Positions 11,691-23,825 of a stretch of DNA of 64,000 bases are shown piece after piece. The translations under genes were made by a program, and so were the position numbers. Each line of letters opens with the position of its first letter. Position 1 is the first letter of the stretch. Location of the stretch: contig NW_026729289.1 in the NCBI RefSeq assembly GCF_030272615.1, positions 1 through 64,000 on the forward strand. The letters are read 5' to 3'. This DNA comes from Cryptomeria japonica. Its lineage: Eukaryota > Streptophyta > Pinopsida > Cupressales > Cupressaceae. The notes under the pieces are model-generated. The model was not told where the DNA came from. It ran no database searches and saw nothing but the letters and a program-made list of their open reading frames with translations.

Positions 11691-12956
11691 GAGTTTGGGT
11701 TAGGTCTATTTTGATTCAATAAGGTCTATTGAGACCATTTGTAATGTTATTTCATGTTTTTGGGTCTGTTTGTCAAAATTGGAGTCATGATTTTCAAATT
11801 TATAAAGTTGCTCAAAATGTTGTCATTTCTGTTATCGGGATAAGTTATACCGATAAGATGTCATTGTGATAAAAAGTTGTCATTACTATTATCAAGATAG
11901 GTTAAACCAATTTAAGGGTATCATTGTGGTTATCAAGATAGTTTATACTATTGGTTTTGTAAAATCCTATTCAGCCGACTTCAAATAGTTATTCCGATAA
12001 GGTATCAATATGGGCATTGGGATAGTTAACCTGATATGCATCATTGTGGTGGAAAGTTGTCATCGAAATAGCTAATCTGATAAGGTTGTCATCGAGATAA
12101 TTTAAACTATCAGGATTACAAAATGTTGTTCAGTCGACTTCGATGGGTTATACCGATAGACCTTTAATTTTTTTGTTCAGCATAGGCTATACCAAAATGA
12201 GCGATATCAGGGTAGGTTGTTCTGTCGGAATTACATGAAATGGTTACTCTGCCTTGAAGAGTTATTCTATTTAGCGATCAAAAAGGTCATGATTGAAGTT
12301 TCTAATCCGACATTGGTACCAAACGTCGATTTAGCAGATCAACATTGCAATTCTGACACCTGTGTCTGACAACAACTCATCATTTTTTGAATTTGAACAG
12401 TCATGTAGTCCAACGGTCACGACGGGAAAATTCAATTTTGGTATAAATTGTATGAGCAATGGGTAGAGAATGAGAGGCAGAGAGGGAGAGAATTGGGGGA
12501 ATTCTATAATGTAAACTCGATATTTTTTTAATAAAAAATTTGAAATCATTGGCTCTGTGTTGGAAGCTTATTTTCTACAATTCGCTCTATTTCTGCAATT
12601 TGCTCAAATTCTATATTACATATTTCGTTTTGGATTCAAATGGTTTAAGTGAGCACATGTGGGTGTAGAGTGTGTACTACCTTCCATTGTCAATGATTTG
12701 AAATTATGAGTTGTTAAAAAGACTCTGCATATTTTGTTCATGAGATTGCTTGGTAGCGAGGATAGCTAGGGTTCTAATATAATTTTGATTGTTCTCCCTA
12801 ACTCAGTTGTTATGAAATCTTGTGTTGCTAATTTGGGGAGCCTATAAGTTTGTTTCGTTGAAATTTGACTGTTCACTTGTAGCAGAGAGTCTCTGAAAAG
12901 GGTATTCTGTGTTTTGAATGTTGTAAGTCTATAGAAAGGGGTTTTGTATTGCATCA
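11647..12956 (+). repeat. 3' LTR of the Gypsy-type element
   Basis: Diverged copy of 8136-9458 starting TGAAGGAGCACC and ending TTGCATCA, followed directly by the ATTAG duplication. Its start overlaps the last 44 bases of the element ORF. No clean polypurine tract is seen just upstream. Confidence 0.9.
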
Positions 12957-12961
12957 ATTAG

Positions 12962-13359
12962 CATCTATCTAAAACCATATTCAATGCCTTGTACAAACTT
13001 CCTCTATGAGGGTAAGTTGTTCACAAAGGTGTATAGATAGTCTTAAAGATCATGATATTCACTTTCCTGAGGATCTATAGATATATTCAATGATCTCAAT
13101 AAGTATATGTTGCATAAAGTAATTATTATCAATTTATGACTGTGTCCAAAGATCAATGAACAAATTAATGATTATGGTATTCAATTTTTGTCTTTGTCTC
13201 AAAATTTATTACCCCCTTACATGCTTTCAATATACAAAACATCTTTAATAAGAGGCTACTAGAATTGGTACAATATAATGCCTATGTAAATAAGTTTTCT
13301 TGTTTTATGAAATTTTATTCACATGTTATAACTATATAGTCACAATTATTAGAAGAATA
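12962..13359. other. Spacer between two LTR elements, nothing recognised
   Basis: About 400 bases of AT-rich DNA between the ATTAG duplication of the Gypsy-type element and the TATAT duplication of the Copia element. No ORF, repeat or gene remnant could be supported. Confidence 0.6.
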
Positions 13360-13364
13360 TATAT

Positions 13365-14728
13365 TGTTGGATATTGGCTGATATGTTGTCATTGATGTCA
13401 ACATATGTGAGGTCAATATGTGTTTCAGTGTTGTAGTCAGATTGGTTGAGTCAATTGAGCCTATATGTTGCAGATGAGTTGATGTGGTTTAGTGGGTTGT
13501 GAGATACTTATCTCTAGTTGATTCAGATGTAGTTTCAGAGGTCCATATAATTATTTGATCGAGTTTTGTAGTCCGATATTATGGTTGGTTATTCAATTGT
13601 TCTATATTGACAGTTTTCGTGAATCCATTTGTTGTGCTTTGGAATTGTAATATCTTTGGTTGTGGATGTGTGGGATGTGTTTTGGAAGTTGATGTGTGTC
13701 CTCAGTTTGAGTGGTTCATGATATGAAGGTCCACAAGAAAATCATTTAGTTTGACAGTTAGTTTTGTTGATGTTCTTGAGTTCCAGTATAATAATGATGA
13801 TGATTATAGTAATGTGAGATGTTCTGGTTGTTGCAGTGTGATTCATGTTGGCTTATGGATGTTTCTAGATTGTGTGATATGTATATTGGTGGTCTACATT
13901 GATTTTCATGCATTCGGTGATGTTCTTCTTGTTATGTGATATTTTCGATGATGTAGCATGTTGCAGATGATCGAGGCATAATTCTTGGAGGTGTTTCATA
14001 TTTGTAGTGGTTGTTTAGGTCCAAACTATGTCTTAGCTGACATTGCTTTTGTCCGCATGCATTATTGTAGCATGTGTGATTATATTTTTGTAAAATGTAG
14101 CGTGTGGTGAGCCAACCTTGAAATATAGGTTGATGACTCGTATAAATAAGAATTGTAATCATTTGTGAGAGGTATCTGCATAGTATCTACAAGTAAATGT
14201 GAATGTGTGTGGTTGATTAAGTGTGCGAACAAGTGCTTGATCCTTCATAAATGTGAAGAGGTGAGTTGTAGAGCAGATCGGACAGTGATCTTAACTGAAA
14301 CTGTACTCAAGCATGTTGAGATTCTATTCCATTAGTTCATGATTCTCTGGATGCAATCCAAATGCTTTTGTAAGTCAGTGTGACTTTCTGTATGGTAGTG
14401 AACCTTCCCTAAGGGTTGCAGCCCTTCTAGGTTTTGTAATTTGGGCAATCCTAGGAAGTGTGTCTAAATGAATGTGCATTCTCCATTTTAATATTTCACT
14501 TACTCCTATCAGGGTATTATCTCATTGTGGGTAGGTTCCCATCGTGGTTTTTCCCTTAACCGATTTTTCCACATCAAAAATCTTGGTGGTATGTGTGCAT
14601 TAATGTGGTGTTGTTTAATGCTTTAAATGTTCATTATGATATCTGAACTACGGTTTAAGCTACAGAAGTTTTTGGTGCAAACTAATTCACTCCCCCCCCC
14701 CTCTTAGTTCGCTGCATTGTTGCCAACA
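13365..14728 (+). repeat. 5' LTR of the Copia element
   Basis: 1364 bases, TG...CA termini. A TATA box TATAAATA lies at 14141-14148, about 590 bases before the LTR end, followed by a typical stretch with GTTCCCATCGTGGTTTTTCCC. A run of nine or more C residues lies at about 14692-14701. Confidence 0.92.
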
Positions 14729-14730
14729 AT

Positions 14731-14742
14731 TCGTATCAGAGC
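14731..14742 (+). other. Primer-binding site of the Copia element
   Basis: CGTATCAGAGCT follows two bases after the 5' LTR and matches the plant initiator methionine tRNA site TGGTATCAGAGC apart from its first bases. Confidence 0.75.
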
Positions 14743-14760
14743 TAGATCCTCTGGAAGAAG

Positions 14761-17700
14761 ATGGACTGCTTGAGGAGATCTGGGATGGCAACCTTTTATT
14801 TCAAGAAAGATAGTCTCAAGTTTGATGGAACGAACATCATTCTTTGGAAGAGCCAGATGCAAGTTCATTTGAGATGCATTGGAGAAGAGTATTGGAAGAT
14901 CACTAAGAATGTCTATAATGTTCCTCAAAATGGTCCTTGTACTCTGAATGAGATAAAGGAAGCATAATACACTATTAGAGCCAAGGAAGCATTATTGGGT
15001 GCCTTGTTAGATTTTGAAATGACTAATGTGATGGATCTTGAAACCGCTTATGATATTTGGGTAAAGTTGGAGACCTTGCATGAAGGTGACAATCATGTGA
15101 AATTTGCTAAGTTGCAGAGCTTGAAAGGAAAGTATGAGAACCTGAAGATAGGTTAAGACATGAGAATATTACTTCTTTTATGCAAAAAGTGAATGAGCTT
15201 GTGTGCGGAATCAAATGTGTCGGTGGCTTCCTTGAAGAATTTGAGATTGTTGCTAAAGTATTGAGATCCTTGCCTCTTGCTTAGAAACATAAGACTGCTG
15301 CTATAGATGAGATCTGAATTGTGACAGATGTGACAAGAGATATGTTGGTTGGTAAACTTGGTGCTTTTGATTTGAGTGAGTTTGGTGACCCTCTTCCTAA
15401 GACTGATTCTTCCTTCAAATCTACTGTATCTAAGAAATAGAGATATGATCTGGGAGAAAGTTCTACAAGAGTATCCAGATATGAGAAAGAGATGAAAGAG
15501 ATGGAAGATGAAGAAAAAGAGCTTGAGGAGATTGAAGCACTTATTGCCAGAAGATTTCCTAAAGGTGTTGGTAAGTATGAAGGAAAGTTACCTCTTAAAT
15601 GTTTTTCATGTAATAAGATAGGACATTTTGCATCAAGGTGTCTAGAAAGAGATAAAAATCCTAAGAAGCCATTTAAGCCATATAAGCTTAAATATCAAAA
15701 GAAGTGTTATTATATTGTTGATGAAGGTATGATAGATGATGACTCTCATAAAGGAAACTCAGGAGATTAATTTGTGTTCATTGATATCAGAGAAGATGAT
15801 CCGACAACTACAGATTCTACAAGCTGTATTAATGAGGAGAAAGCCCTAGCTGTGAAAGTTGAGGAGAAAGATGAATGGATTATTGATAGTGGATTCTCTC
15901 ATCATATGATAGGTGATAAGAATAAATTTATAAACATGGAAATTTATGATGGTGGCTTGGTAAGATTTGGTGATAATAAAGCCTGTTTAATCCATGGTAG
16001 AGGTTCTATTTCTCTTGATGGTAAGCATAACACTGATGATGTCTTAAATGTTGAAGGTTTAAAGCATAATCTTTTGAGTGTTGGTCAAATGGTGTATAAG
16101 GGATACAACTTTCAATTCAAGAATGACAAATGTAAGATCTTGAGTAGCTCTAAAACTAAGATTGCATCAGGTACTAAGACAAAAGGTAATATCTTTCACT
16201 TGAATGCTGGTGGTAAAAGTTGCTTGATTGCTTAGATTGATGAAAGTTGGTTATGGTATAAAAGAATGTGTCATGTAAATTTTGATTGCATGGTTAAGAT
16301 AAGTTCTACTTAGGAAGTGAGAGATCTACTGAAGTTAATAAAGCCTTCTAATTCAGTATGTAAGGAATGTCAATTAGGGAAGAAAACAAGAGTTACATAT
16401 AAGAGAAAATAGTATAATTCGAATGGTTTGTTGGATCTTGTGTATACTAATTTGTGTGGTCCTTCTAGAGTGAGAATCTTGCAGGGTGATAGATATTTCA
16501 TGTTGCTAATTGATGACTATTCAAGGATGATGTGGGTTACTTTATTAAGGATAAGTTTGAAGCATTGGAGAAGTTCAATATTTTCAAAGCTAGGGTTGAA
16601 ACATAAAGTGGATTTGAAGTTGAAGTGTCTGAGATCTGATAGAGGTGAATAATTCACTTTCGGTGAGTTTAATGCATACTATGAAGAGCGTGGAGTTAAG
16701 AGACAGTTATCTGCTCCTAGGACACCACAACAGAATGGTGTTGTTGAGAGAAAGAATAGAATAGTACAAGAAGCTACTAGAACCATGATGATTGAGGGAA
16801 ATGTGTCGCACGTGTATTGGAGAGAAGCTATGAGTACTGTAGTATACACTCTTAACCAGGTAAATATCAAAGGTGATACTGGTAAGACTCCTTACAAGTT
16901 ATGGTTTGGTCATGCTCCTACTATTAGATATTTCAGAATTTTTGGAAGTAAATTTTACATTAAAAGAGATGAAGATCTTGGAAAGTTTGATGCTAGATGT
17001 GATGAAGGAATTTTTCTTGGTTATTCAACTAGAAGTAAAGCCTACATGTGTTATAATAAAATATTAAGAAAGATGGTTGAATGTGCTAATGTAAAGGTTG
17101 ACAAAGGTAATGTGAGACAAATTAGATCTTGTGGATATGACTCAGATGTTGAAGAAGTTAGTATAGATAAAGGAAAGCAAGTGCAGAATAAAGTTTAGGT
17201 TGATCCAAAAAATATAGAGAATCAAGGAGAAGTTACAAATGCAAATGTAGATGAGAAAGTTCAAGAGCCTAAAAATAAAGGAAATCCTAAGACTCCCAGG
17301 TATGTGAGATTGAATCATTCGGAGAATCAGATTATTGGTGATAAGAATAGAGGTGTGATGACTAGGAAAAGACTTGCTGAAGAAATTTGTCTAATTTCTA
17401 AGATTGAGCCTAAAAATATTGATGAAGACTATAATGATAAGAATTGGGTTAAATCTATGGAAGAAGAACGTAATCGGATCAAGACAAGAACAATACATGG
17501 GAACTTGGTCCTAGACCCAAGGATAGAAATGTGATTGATACTAAATGGATTTTTTGGAATAAGATGAATGAATAGGGTGATGTTGTCAGAAACAAAGCTA
17601 GACTTGTGTGTAAGGGATATTCTCAAGAAGAAGGAATTGATTATGAGCATGCTTTTGCTTTGGTGGCTAGAATTGAAGCTAACAGATTATTTCTTGCATA

Positions 17701-18943
17701 TTCTACTCACAAAGATTTCAAAATTTATTAGATGGATGTTAAATCAGCTTTTCTTAATGGCAATTTGGAAGAAGAAGTCTACATTGAGCAACCAGATGGA
17801 TTTCAGTTGACAAATGAAACAGACATGGTTTGCATGTTGATGAAAGCATTGTATGGACTGAAACAAGTCCCTAAAGCCTGGTATACAAGATTAGATAAGT
17901 ATTTGATGAAGCTTAAATTCAACAAAGGTTTTGCGGACAATAATTTGTATCTCAACATTGGTCAGAATAACATTTTGATTGTTGAAGTCTTTTTTGATGA
18001 TATTATTTTTGAAGGAAATGACTTCTTGTGTAATAAATTTGCTAAGGATATGTAGAATGAGTTTGAGATGTCTATGATTTGTGAAATGAAAATCTTTCTA
18101 GGATTTCAAATTACTTTGTTGGAAAAAGGTATTTTCATATCTCAATCTAAATATGTGAAGGAATTGTTGAAGAAATTTGTCTTTGATGATTCTAAACCTG
18201 TTGGTACACCTATGGTGACTGGATGTAAGCTAACAAAAGAAGATGAATCTCTGAAAGCTAATCAAACCAGATATAGATCTATGATTGGTGGTTTGTTGTA
18301 TTTGACACGGTCTAGACCTAATATTATGAATGTTGTAGGCCTTGTTGCTATATTTCAAGATGATCCTAAGGAATCTCATGTTATTGCTATTAAAAGGATA
18401 TTCAAATATTTGAAAGGGACAATTGGTCTTGGTTTGTGGTATCCTAAGAATGACGACTTTTCTTTGAGAGATTTTACAGATGTTGATTGGGTAGGTGATG
18501 TGGATGACCGAAAGAGTACTATAGGTGGTGCATTCTTTTTGGGAAAGAAGTTGGTATCGTGGACAAGTAAGAAGTAGAATGCTATCTCATTATCTATTGT
18601 AAAAACTGAATACATTGTTGTTGCCAACAATTGTACTCAGGTAATTTGGATGAATAAAATGAAAAAAGATATGGGAATTATTTATGATGAGCCTATTGCT
18701 ATATATTATTACAATTCAAGTTATATTAATATCTCTAAAAATCTAGTACTGCATTCTAAGACAAAGCATATATCTGTCAAGTATCATTTCTTAATGGAGA
18801 AGGTTAATGAGGAAGAAGTCAGATTGGAGTATGTATCTACAAAGGAAAAGATTGTAGATATTTTCACAAAGCCTTTGCCTAAAGATACTTTTCCGTATCT
18901 CCGAGAGAAGTTAGGGGTGATGGCCCCTTTTTATGAGAACTAA
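14761..18943 (+). pseudogene. Copia gag-pol polyprotein, broken
   Basis: Domains in order: gag from the ATG at 14761 (LKFDGTNIILWKSQMQ); a zinc knuckle at 15598-15640 (CFSCNKIGHFASRC); protease with DSGFSHHM at about 15885; pre-integrase LWYKRMCH at about 16250; integrase from 16428 (VYTNLCGPSR, then GVVERKN at 16738); reverse transcriptase with MDVKSAFLNG at 17732 and FFDDIIF where YVDDIIF is usual (about 17990); RNase H with ADW-like VDWVGD and RKST at about 18480-18520; and a C-terminus with DIFTKPLPK at 18857. Frameshifts lie near 15155 and 17485. At least ten stops interrupt it, many TAG where Gln (CAG) or Trp (TGG) is conserved. It cannot make active enzymes. Confidence 0.93.
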
Positions 18944-19268
18944 GATGCATGGAGTTGCATCAATCCGGTGAGCTTCACAGAGATATCTTGTGATCTGGAT
19001 TGATGAGTGGTGGATGGTACTCAGAAGGAGTAGTCAGTGTTGTGGTGTCCAGATCTGTTTGCTAAATCAAAGGGAGAGAGAATCTTGATTTATGTACCTT
19101 TGTCATTGATGTCAAAGGGGGAGAAGAGCATGTGAAAAATCTTGAAGCTGTCTAGGGTATTCAGCAGAGGATGTTGTGATATTGGTCTACGGGGGAGTTG
19201 AACTTTCTGAGATTGATTTCTTTCTTTGTATTGATTATTTTTCACATTCACATGTTTCCATCAATGCC

Positions 19269-19278
19269 AAAAGGGGAG
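19269..19278 (+). other. Polypurine tract of the Copia element
   Basis: AAAAGGGGAG ends two bases before the 3' LTR, the usual place for priming of plus-strand DNA synthesis. Confidence 0.75.
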
Positions 19279-19280
19279 AT

Positions 19281-20666
19281 TGTTGGATATTGACTAATCT
19301 ATATTGTCATTGATGTCAACATATGTGAGGTCAATATTTATTTTAGTGTTGTAGTCAGATTGGTTGAGTTGGTTGAGCTTGTATGTTACAGATGAGATGA
19401 TGTGGTTTAATGGTTGTGAGATACTTGTCTCTATTTGATTTAGTTGTAGTTTCAGAGCTCCGCATGATGATTTGATCAATTTGTGTGATCTGGTATTATG
19501 ATTGGTTATTTGGTTGTTTTGTATTGGCAGCTTTGGTTTAAATTCATTTGGTGTTCTCCAAAATTGTAATATCTTTGGTTGTGAATGTGTGGGATGTGTT
19601 TTGGACATTGATGTGTGTCTCAATTCGAGTGGTTCATGATTTGGAGGTCCAGAAGAAAATCTTTCAGTTTGACAGTTAGTTATGTTGATGTTCTTGAGAT
19701 CCGGTATAATGATGATGATGATTCTAGTAATGTGAGATGTTGCGATTATTGTGGTGCAATTCGTGTTTGCTTATGGATGTTTCTAGATCATTTTCCATGA
19801 GTATTGGTGGTTCATATTGATTATCATGCATGTTATTGAAGATTTTATTGGTCCGGTGATGTTCTTCTTGTTATGCTATGTTTTTGGTGATGTAGCATGG
19901 TGCGGATGATTGAGGCATAATTCTTGGAGGTGTTTCATATTTGTGGTGGTTGTTTAGGTCCATACTATGTCTTAGACAACATTGTTTTAGTCCACATGTA
20001 TAATTGTAGCATGTGGGATTAAAATTTTGTAATATGTAGCGTGTGATGAGCCGACCTTGAAAGATAGGTTGATGACTTGTATAAATAAGCATTGTAATCA
20101 TTTATGAGAGGTATATGTGACGTATTTGCAAGTAAATGTGAATGTGTGTGGTTGATTAAGTGTGCGAACAAGTGTTTGATCCTTAGGAAGTGTGAAAAGG
20201 TGTGTTGTAGAGCAAATCAGACAGTGAGATTAATCAAAACTGTACTCAGGCATGTTGAGATGCTATTCCATCAGTTCATGATTCTCCAGATGTAATCCAA
20301 ATTATTTAATTAGTGTGACTTCATGTAAGGTAGTGACCCTTCCCTAAGGGTTGTATTCCTTTCGGGTTTTGTAATTTGGGTAGTGAGCTCTAGGCAGTGT
20401 TCCTAAATGCATGTGCATTCCCCATTGTAATATTTCACTTACTCCTAATAGGGTATTATCTCATTGTGGGTAAGTTCCCACCATGTTTTTTTCCCTTCAT
20501 TGAGTTTTCCACACGAAAAAGCTTGGTGTTATGTGTGTATTGATGTGGTGTTGTTTAATTATTTAACTGTTCATTATCAGATTTGAATTATGGTTTAAGT
20601 TGCAAGAAATTTTGGTGAAAACTAATTCACCCCCCCTCCCCTAAATTTGATGCATTGTTGCGAACA
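19281..20666 (+). repeat. 3' LTR of the Copia element
   Basis: 1386 bases, diverged copy of 13365-14728, with its own TATA box TATAAATA at 20080-20087 and the TATAT duplication directly after it. Confidence 0.92.
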
Positions 20667-20671
20667 TATAT

Positions 20672-22429
20672 GTGTATGTGCTAGATCATGAGGGGCCAAA
20701 AAATGGCTATATCCTAATAAAGTCCTGATTGATAGGCTGATTGAAAAATATCTATAACTTTCAAAGGGTATCACATTTTATGAATCCAAAACATGTGTCA
20801 CATTCTATGCTTCATATACTATAGGATTAGAATAAAAAGAAAAATTGAATTTCATAAAGTTTTGACCAAGTTAAGGTGGTCAAACATATGAGTTTTTTAT
20901 ATTTTAAAAATATGTAGTAAAAAAATCATAATTAAATATTTATTTCAAAAAAAAACCAAAAAATATGTGTCACATCTAGACATGAGTCTTCTACTTATAT
21001 CTAAAATCTTATAAAAAAATATTTTGATTTGATTGTGGTTAAGGTGGTCAGACAGACAACTTATTCTTATCTTTTTCTTGAAATTTTAGTACTACTGCAT
21101 TGAAATTTTAAATTTTCATGAAATAGAATTTATTTTTTTCAGAAAACAATTAGTAGCTTAGAAACTACATTCAATTTTCTACAGGTTCTATTCTTACATA
21201 TTTTTGAAATAATGTTGGTAACTTATTCAAATTTTTATGTCAAGTTTCCTAACTTTGTTTTTCTAATTTTCATTTTCACTTAAGGTCTTGTTTGGCCCAC
21301 CATGATCCTACACATATCCATATATGGATCTTAATGTATAAATAATTACTACCTTTGTAATAACAAAAGCCAAAAAATATTTTGAAGTGTAATGATATGA
21401 ATGAGAATATGAATTAATTTGCTATTACTTCTGCTTTGAATCATTAGTTTTCATAATTATATTAAGATTTAAGAGTCTATGTATGATGCACTTCAAAGTT
21501 AATAAATCACTTATTTACCTACACTACCCCATGTTCATACATTAGATATTAGAAAACAACTTCTTAGATTGTATAATGATCAAGCATTTTGTAATTAACA
21601 TTTTATTTAAGATTATTTTACCTTAGAAATTTTCATAGGTTATAAATAAAAGGTTCAATACCTCATTGACAATAAAATTTCAATTAAATTGGAAGGGATT
21701 AATAATATTGGTAATCTATTGGTGTAGATTAGTAATATACATCGATATATTTTTATATCATTCATAAAATGTTAGAGCATGTGATATTAATGACATGATG
21801 ATGATGTAGAACATGAAGCCCTAATACTTGAGAAAGTATTTATGAAAAATGCTGATTTTAATGCTACGTCTTCCTCTCCTCCTTTTTTACCATTGATTAT
21901 ATTTTTTAATGAGGATATGTCATAAAATAATTAGCACACTTTACCATACATTGAAGGTAATGATGAAAAATAATGACAAAAAATAAAATATAGGGACTCA
22001 AAAATGTAATCCAATACTGATCTATACCTTACTGACACATTTTCTAAGCTAAGGAAACAAGAAAACATGAAAGGTAAAAGGAATTCTCTCATCAATAATT
22101 CCTTGTTGGACTTAATCATAAGAAGTTGAAACTTAGGGGTCAAGACATAGAGTGGCTAAGGGTCCAATGGACCTTAATGATGAGAATTAAGCTAATTGGG
22201 AGGATGCGATGCTATTGAGATCTTTATCCCCATCTTTTCGGCATGCTTCTAGGAGTAAGCCTATCCTCAGGGTGGAGGATGTAATGCCTAGCGAATTTTT
22301 ATTTTGTCATCATTATTTTGATCCATTGTTGATATTGTACATGATATATTGGATTGTGCGTACCACCATTCTTTTATATTGGCATCCATGTGGTACAACC
22401 CTTGATATAGTTATAGTATTATGTGGTGC
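20672..22429. other. AT-rich spacer, no gene recognised
   Basis: No ORF with a recognisable product. The ORFs 21931-22143 and 22209-22451 have no family resemblance. Some sentence-like short repeats (for example AAAATATGTGTCACATCTA at 20958 near an earlier ACATGTGTCACATTCTATG) hint at an old repeat, without enough signal to name it. Confidence 0.55.
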
Positions 22430-22815
22430 ATACAATTTTAGCAACCCTTAGAAACCCTATCAAAGGTGAGTGTGTTACAAATATTTTCCCAAAAGGATTC
22501 AGAAATAGTTTCATTTAGGTCAAAATTACCCTCATCGTACACTGACATGGTATGGTCCTAAAAAAGTGAACTTTAAACAATGCTTTTTAGAAAAGCTTAT
22601 CGAAACTTAATTTGTATCATTTGAGTATTCAAATAAATTAGATATTTAGAAACTAGACTTTGAGAACTACATTTCCTACTTTTTCCAAGATTCATTCTTT
22701 AAGTGCTTCAAATTTTTAGGTCAATTAGGATAAATTTTGAAAAACAAGGAAAGCACTTCCACTTTTTGGCCAAAAAGTGGACTCAACTTCTAGCACACGC
22801 TCATTAAATAGAAAA
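22430..22815 (-). mobile_element. Fragment of the palindrome-bearing DNA element
   Basis: On the minus strand this matches the first about 290 bases of the insertion at 29365-30443. It includes the identical perfect 22-base palindrome (CCAC, five T, GGCC, five A, GTGG) at 22759-22780, then GGAAGTG, TCTTGGAAAAAGT and TTTGTAACACA. The end at about 22813 resembles the terminus of that element. The GC-palindrome part is absent here, so this is a deleted or truncated copy. Confidence 0.65.
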
Positions 22816-23825
22816 ATAACCAAAAAATGACAAGAGATAATACAAAAATAATGTCATAAAAGACTATAATAAAACAACAATAAAATTTAAAGGGAAAAAG
22901 GAACTATAAAATTTTTCTAATAAAGACTAATAAATATATATTAATATGATTAAATTAATTATATAAAAATTTGTTGATGGTTGTTGTTGTGCCTTTCATG
23001 TTGGAGTTTGTTCCTTCAGTGGTTGTTGGTTGTGTCTTCGTTCTTGGGAAGGCTTTTCTTCTTTGCCTCTCATTTTTTGTTCCCCCGCTCCTTGGTATGG
23101 GCTACCAACCTCTTCTCATGCTACGTGGTTTGGGCCCCTTGTTGTTGATGTGGGGTGGATGTTGAGAGTGGTGTCATTTTCTCTCTTCTTTGCATCATGG
23201 TGGAGGTTCTTGCAACATTTTCTTGGAGTGGGGATTGTTCCCCTTTTTGGTCATGACGCCCCCCTATTTAGGATCTTCTTGGTGCTCTTATGGGCCCTAG
23301 TATGTACTCTTGCTCTTATAGATTTTTTTACTCTTAGCGTGGGATTTATTGTAGGGTTCTCCATGACATGTAAATGTCTTCTGTGATGAAGGTTTTTGTT
23401 CTCTGGTGGGCTCCTTTGATTGGTTCTTAAAGGACAGTGTATGGGGAAATCTGGGCTCTCTCTTCCTAGAATGTGCCTTTGCACTATCACATTCCCTCTC
23501 TTTGGAGATTCCTTTTGAGGTGGATTTTCTTCAAGGTAGGCTAGGTTTTTGGGTATATGCAGGTTGAATTTAGTTTTGAGGAAGATGATATTCTTTTTGG
23601 TGTTAAATTGGTGCTGCAGGTGGTGGGTTGGTTGTGGGAAAGTGTTGAGGGTTGGTTACCATGTGGGTGCTTAACCAAAGAGGACCATGTTCTCCTCCAA
23701 CTTGCCATTGTGCTTGCTCCAGTTCCTCACCTAAAGTGATCACTCTCTGCTTGGGACTTTTCTTCTACACCTACTAGCCCTTACCCACTTGTGTGGCCTC
23801 TTGAGGTGGCCATGAGCTTTTTCAA
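22816..23825 (+). other. Less AT-rich stretch of unknown origin
   Basis: From about 22970 the base composition shifts to T- and G-rich with several overlapping ORFs (22971-23165, 23030-23386, 23557-23739), none with a recognised motif. The end (GCTTTTTCAATATATTA) directly before the duplicated block resembles the 3' ends of some plant LINEs, so this may be a LINE 3' part. That is a guess from composition and position. Confidence 0.35.

Larger units (their letters stand above)
8131..12961 (+). mobile_element. Complete Gypsy-type LTR element without pol, TSD ATTAG
   Basis: A 4.8-kb element with two LTRs of about 1.3 kb (8136-9458 and 11647-12956) and identical 5-bp target duplications ATTAG at 8131-8135 and 12957-12961. 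The LTRs start TGA and end CA. The interior is only about 2.2 kb. It encodes gag and a protease-like domain and then runs straight into the 3' LTR, so reverse transcriptase, RNase H and integrase are missing. A primer-binding site follows the 5' LTR. The element cannot move on its own and its ORF is broken by stops. The LTRs differ by many substitutions and small indels, so the insertion is not recent. Confidence 0.9.
13360..20671 (+). mobile_element. Full-length Copia element, inactive, TSD TATAT
   Basis: A 7.3-kb element with LTRs at 13365-14728 and 19281-20666, both starting TGTTGGATATTG and ending AACA, and a perfect TATAT target duplication at 13360-13364 and 20667-20671. After the 5' LTR comes a primer-binding site; before the 3' LTR comes a purine run AAAAGGGGAG. 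The interior encodes gag, protease, integrase, reverse transcriptase and RNase H in the Copia order, broken by stops and frameshifts. The LTRs have clearly diverged, so the insertion is old. Confidence 0.95.

Noticed and set aside
9268-12957. Paired 63-residue minus-strand ORFs at 9268-9459 and 12766-12957 as a duplicated gene
   Set aside because: They are the same LTR sequence in both LTRs of one element, and the ORF has no family resemblance.
22971-23739. Overlapping plus-strand ORFs in the T/G-rich stretch
   Set aside because: No motif, no start context, frames overlap, and the region borders a repeat. Kept only as an unexplained composition shift.
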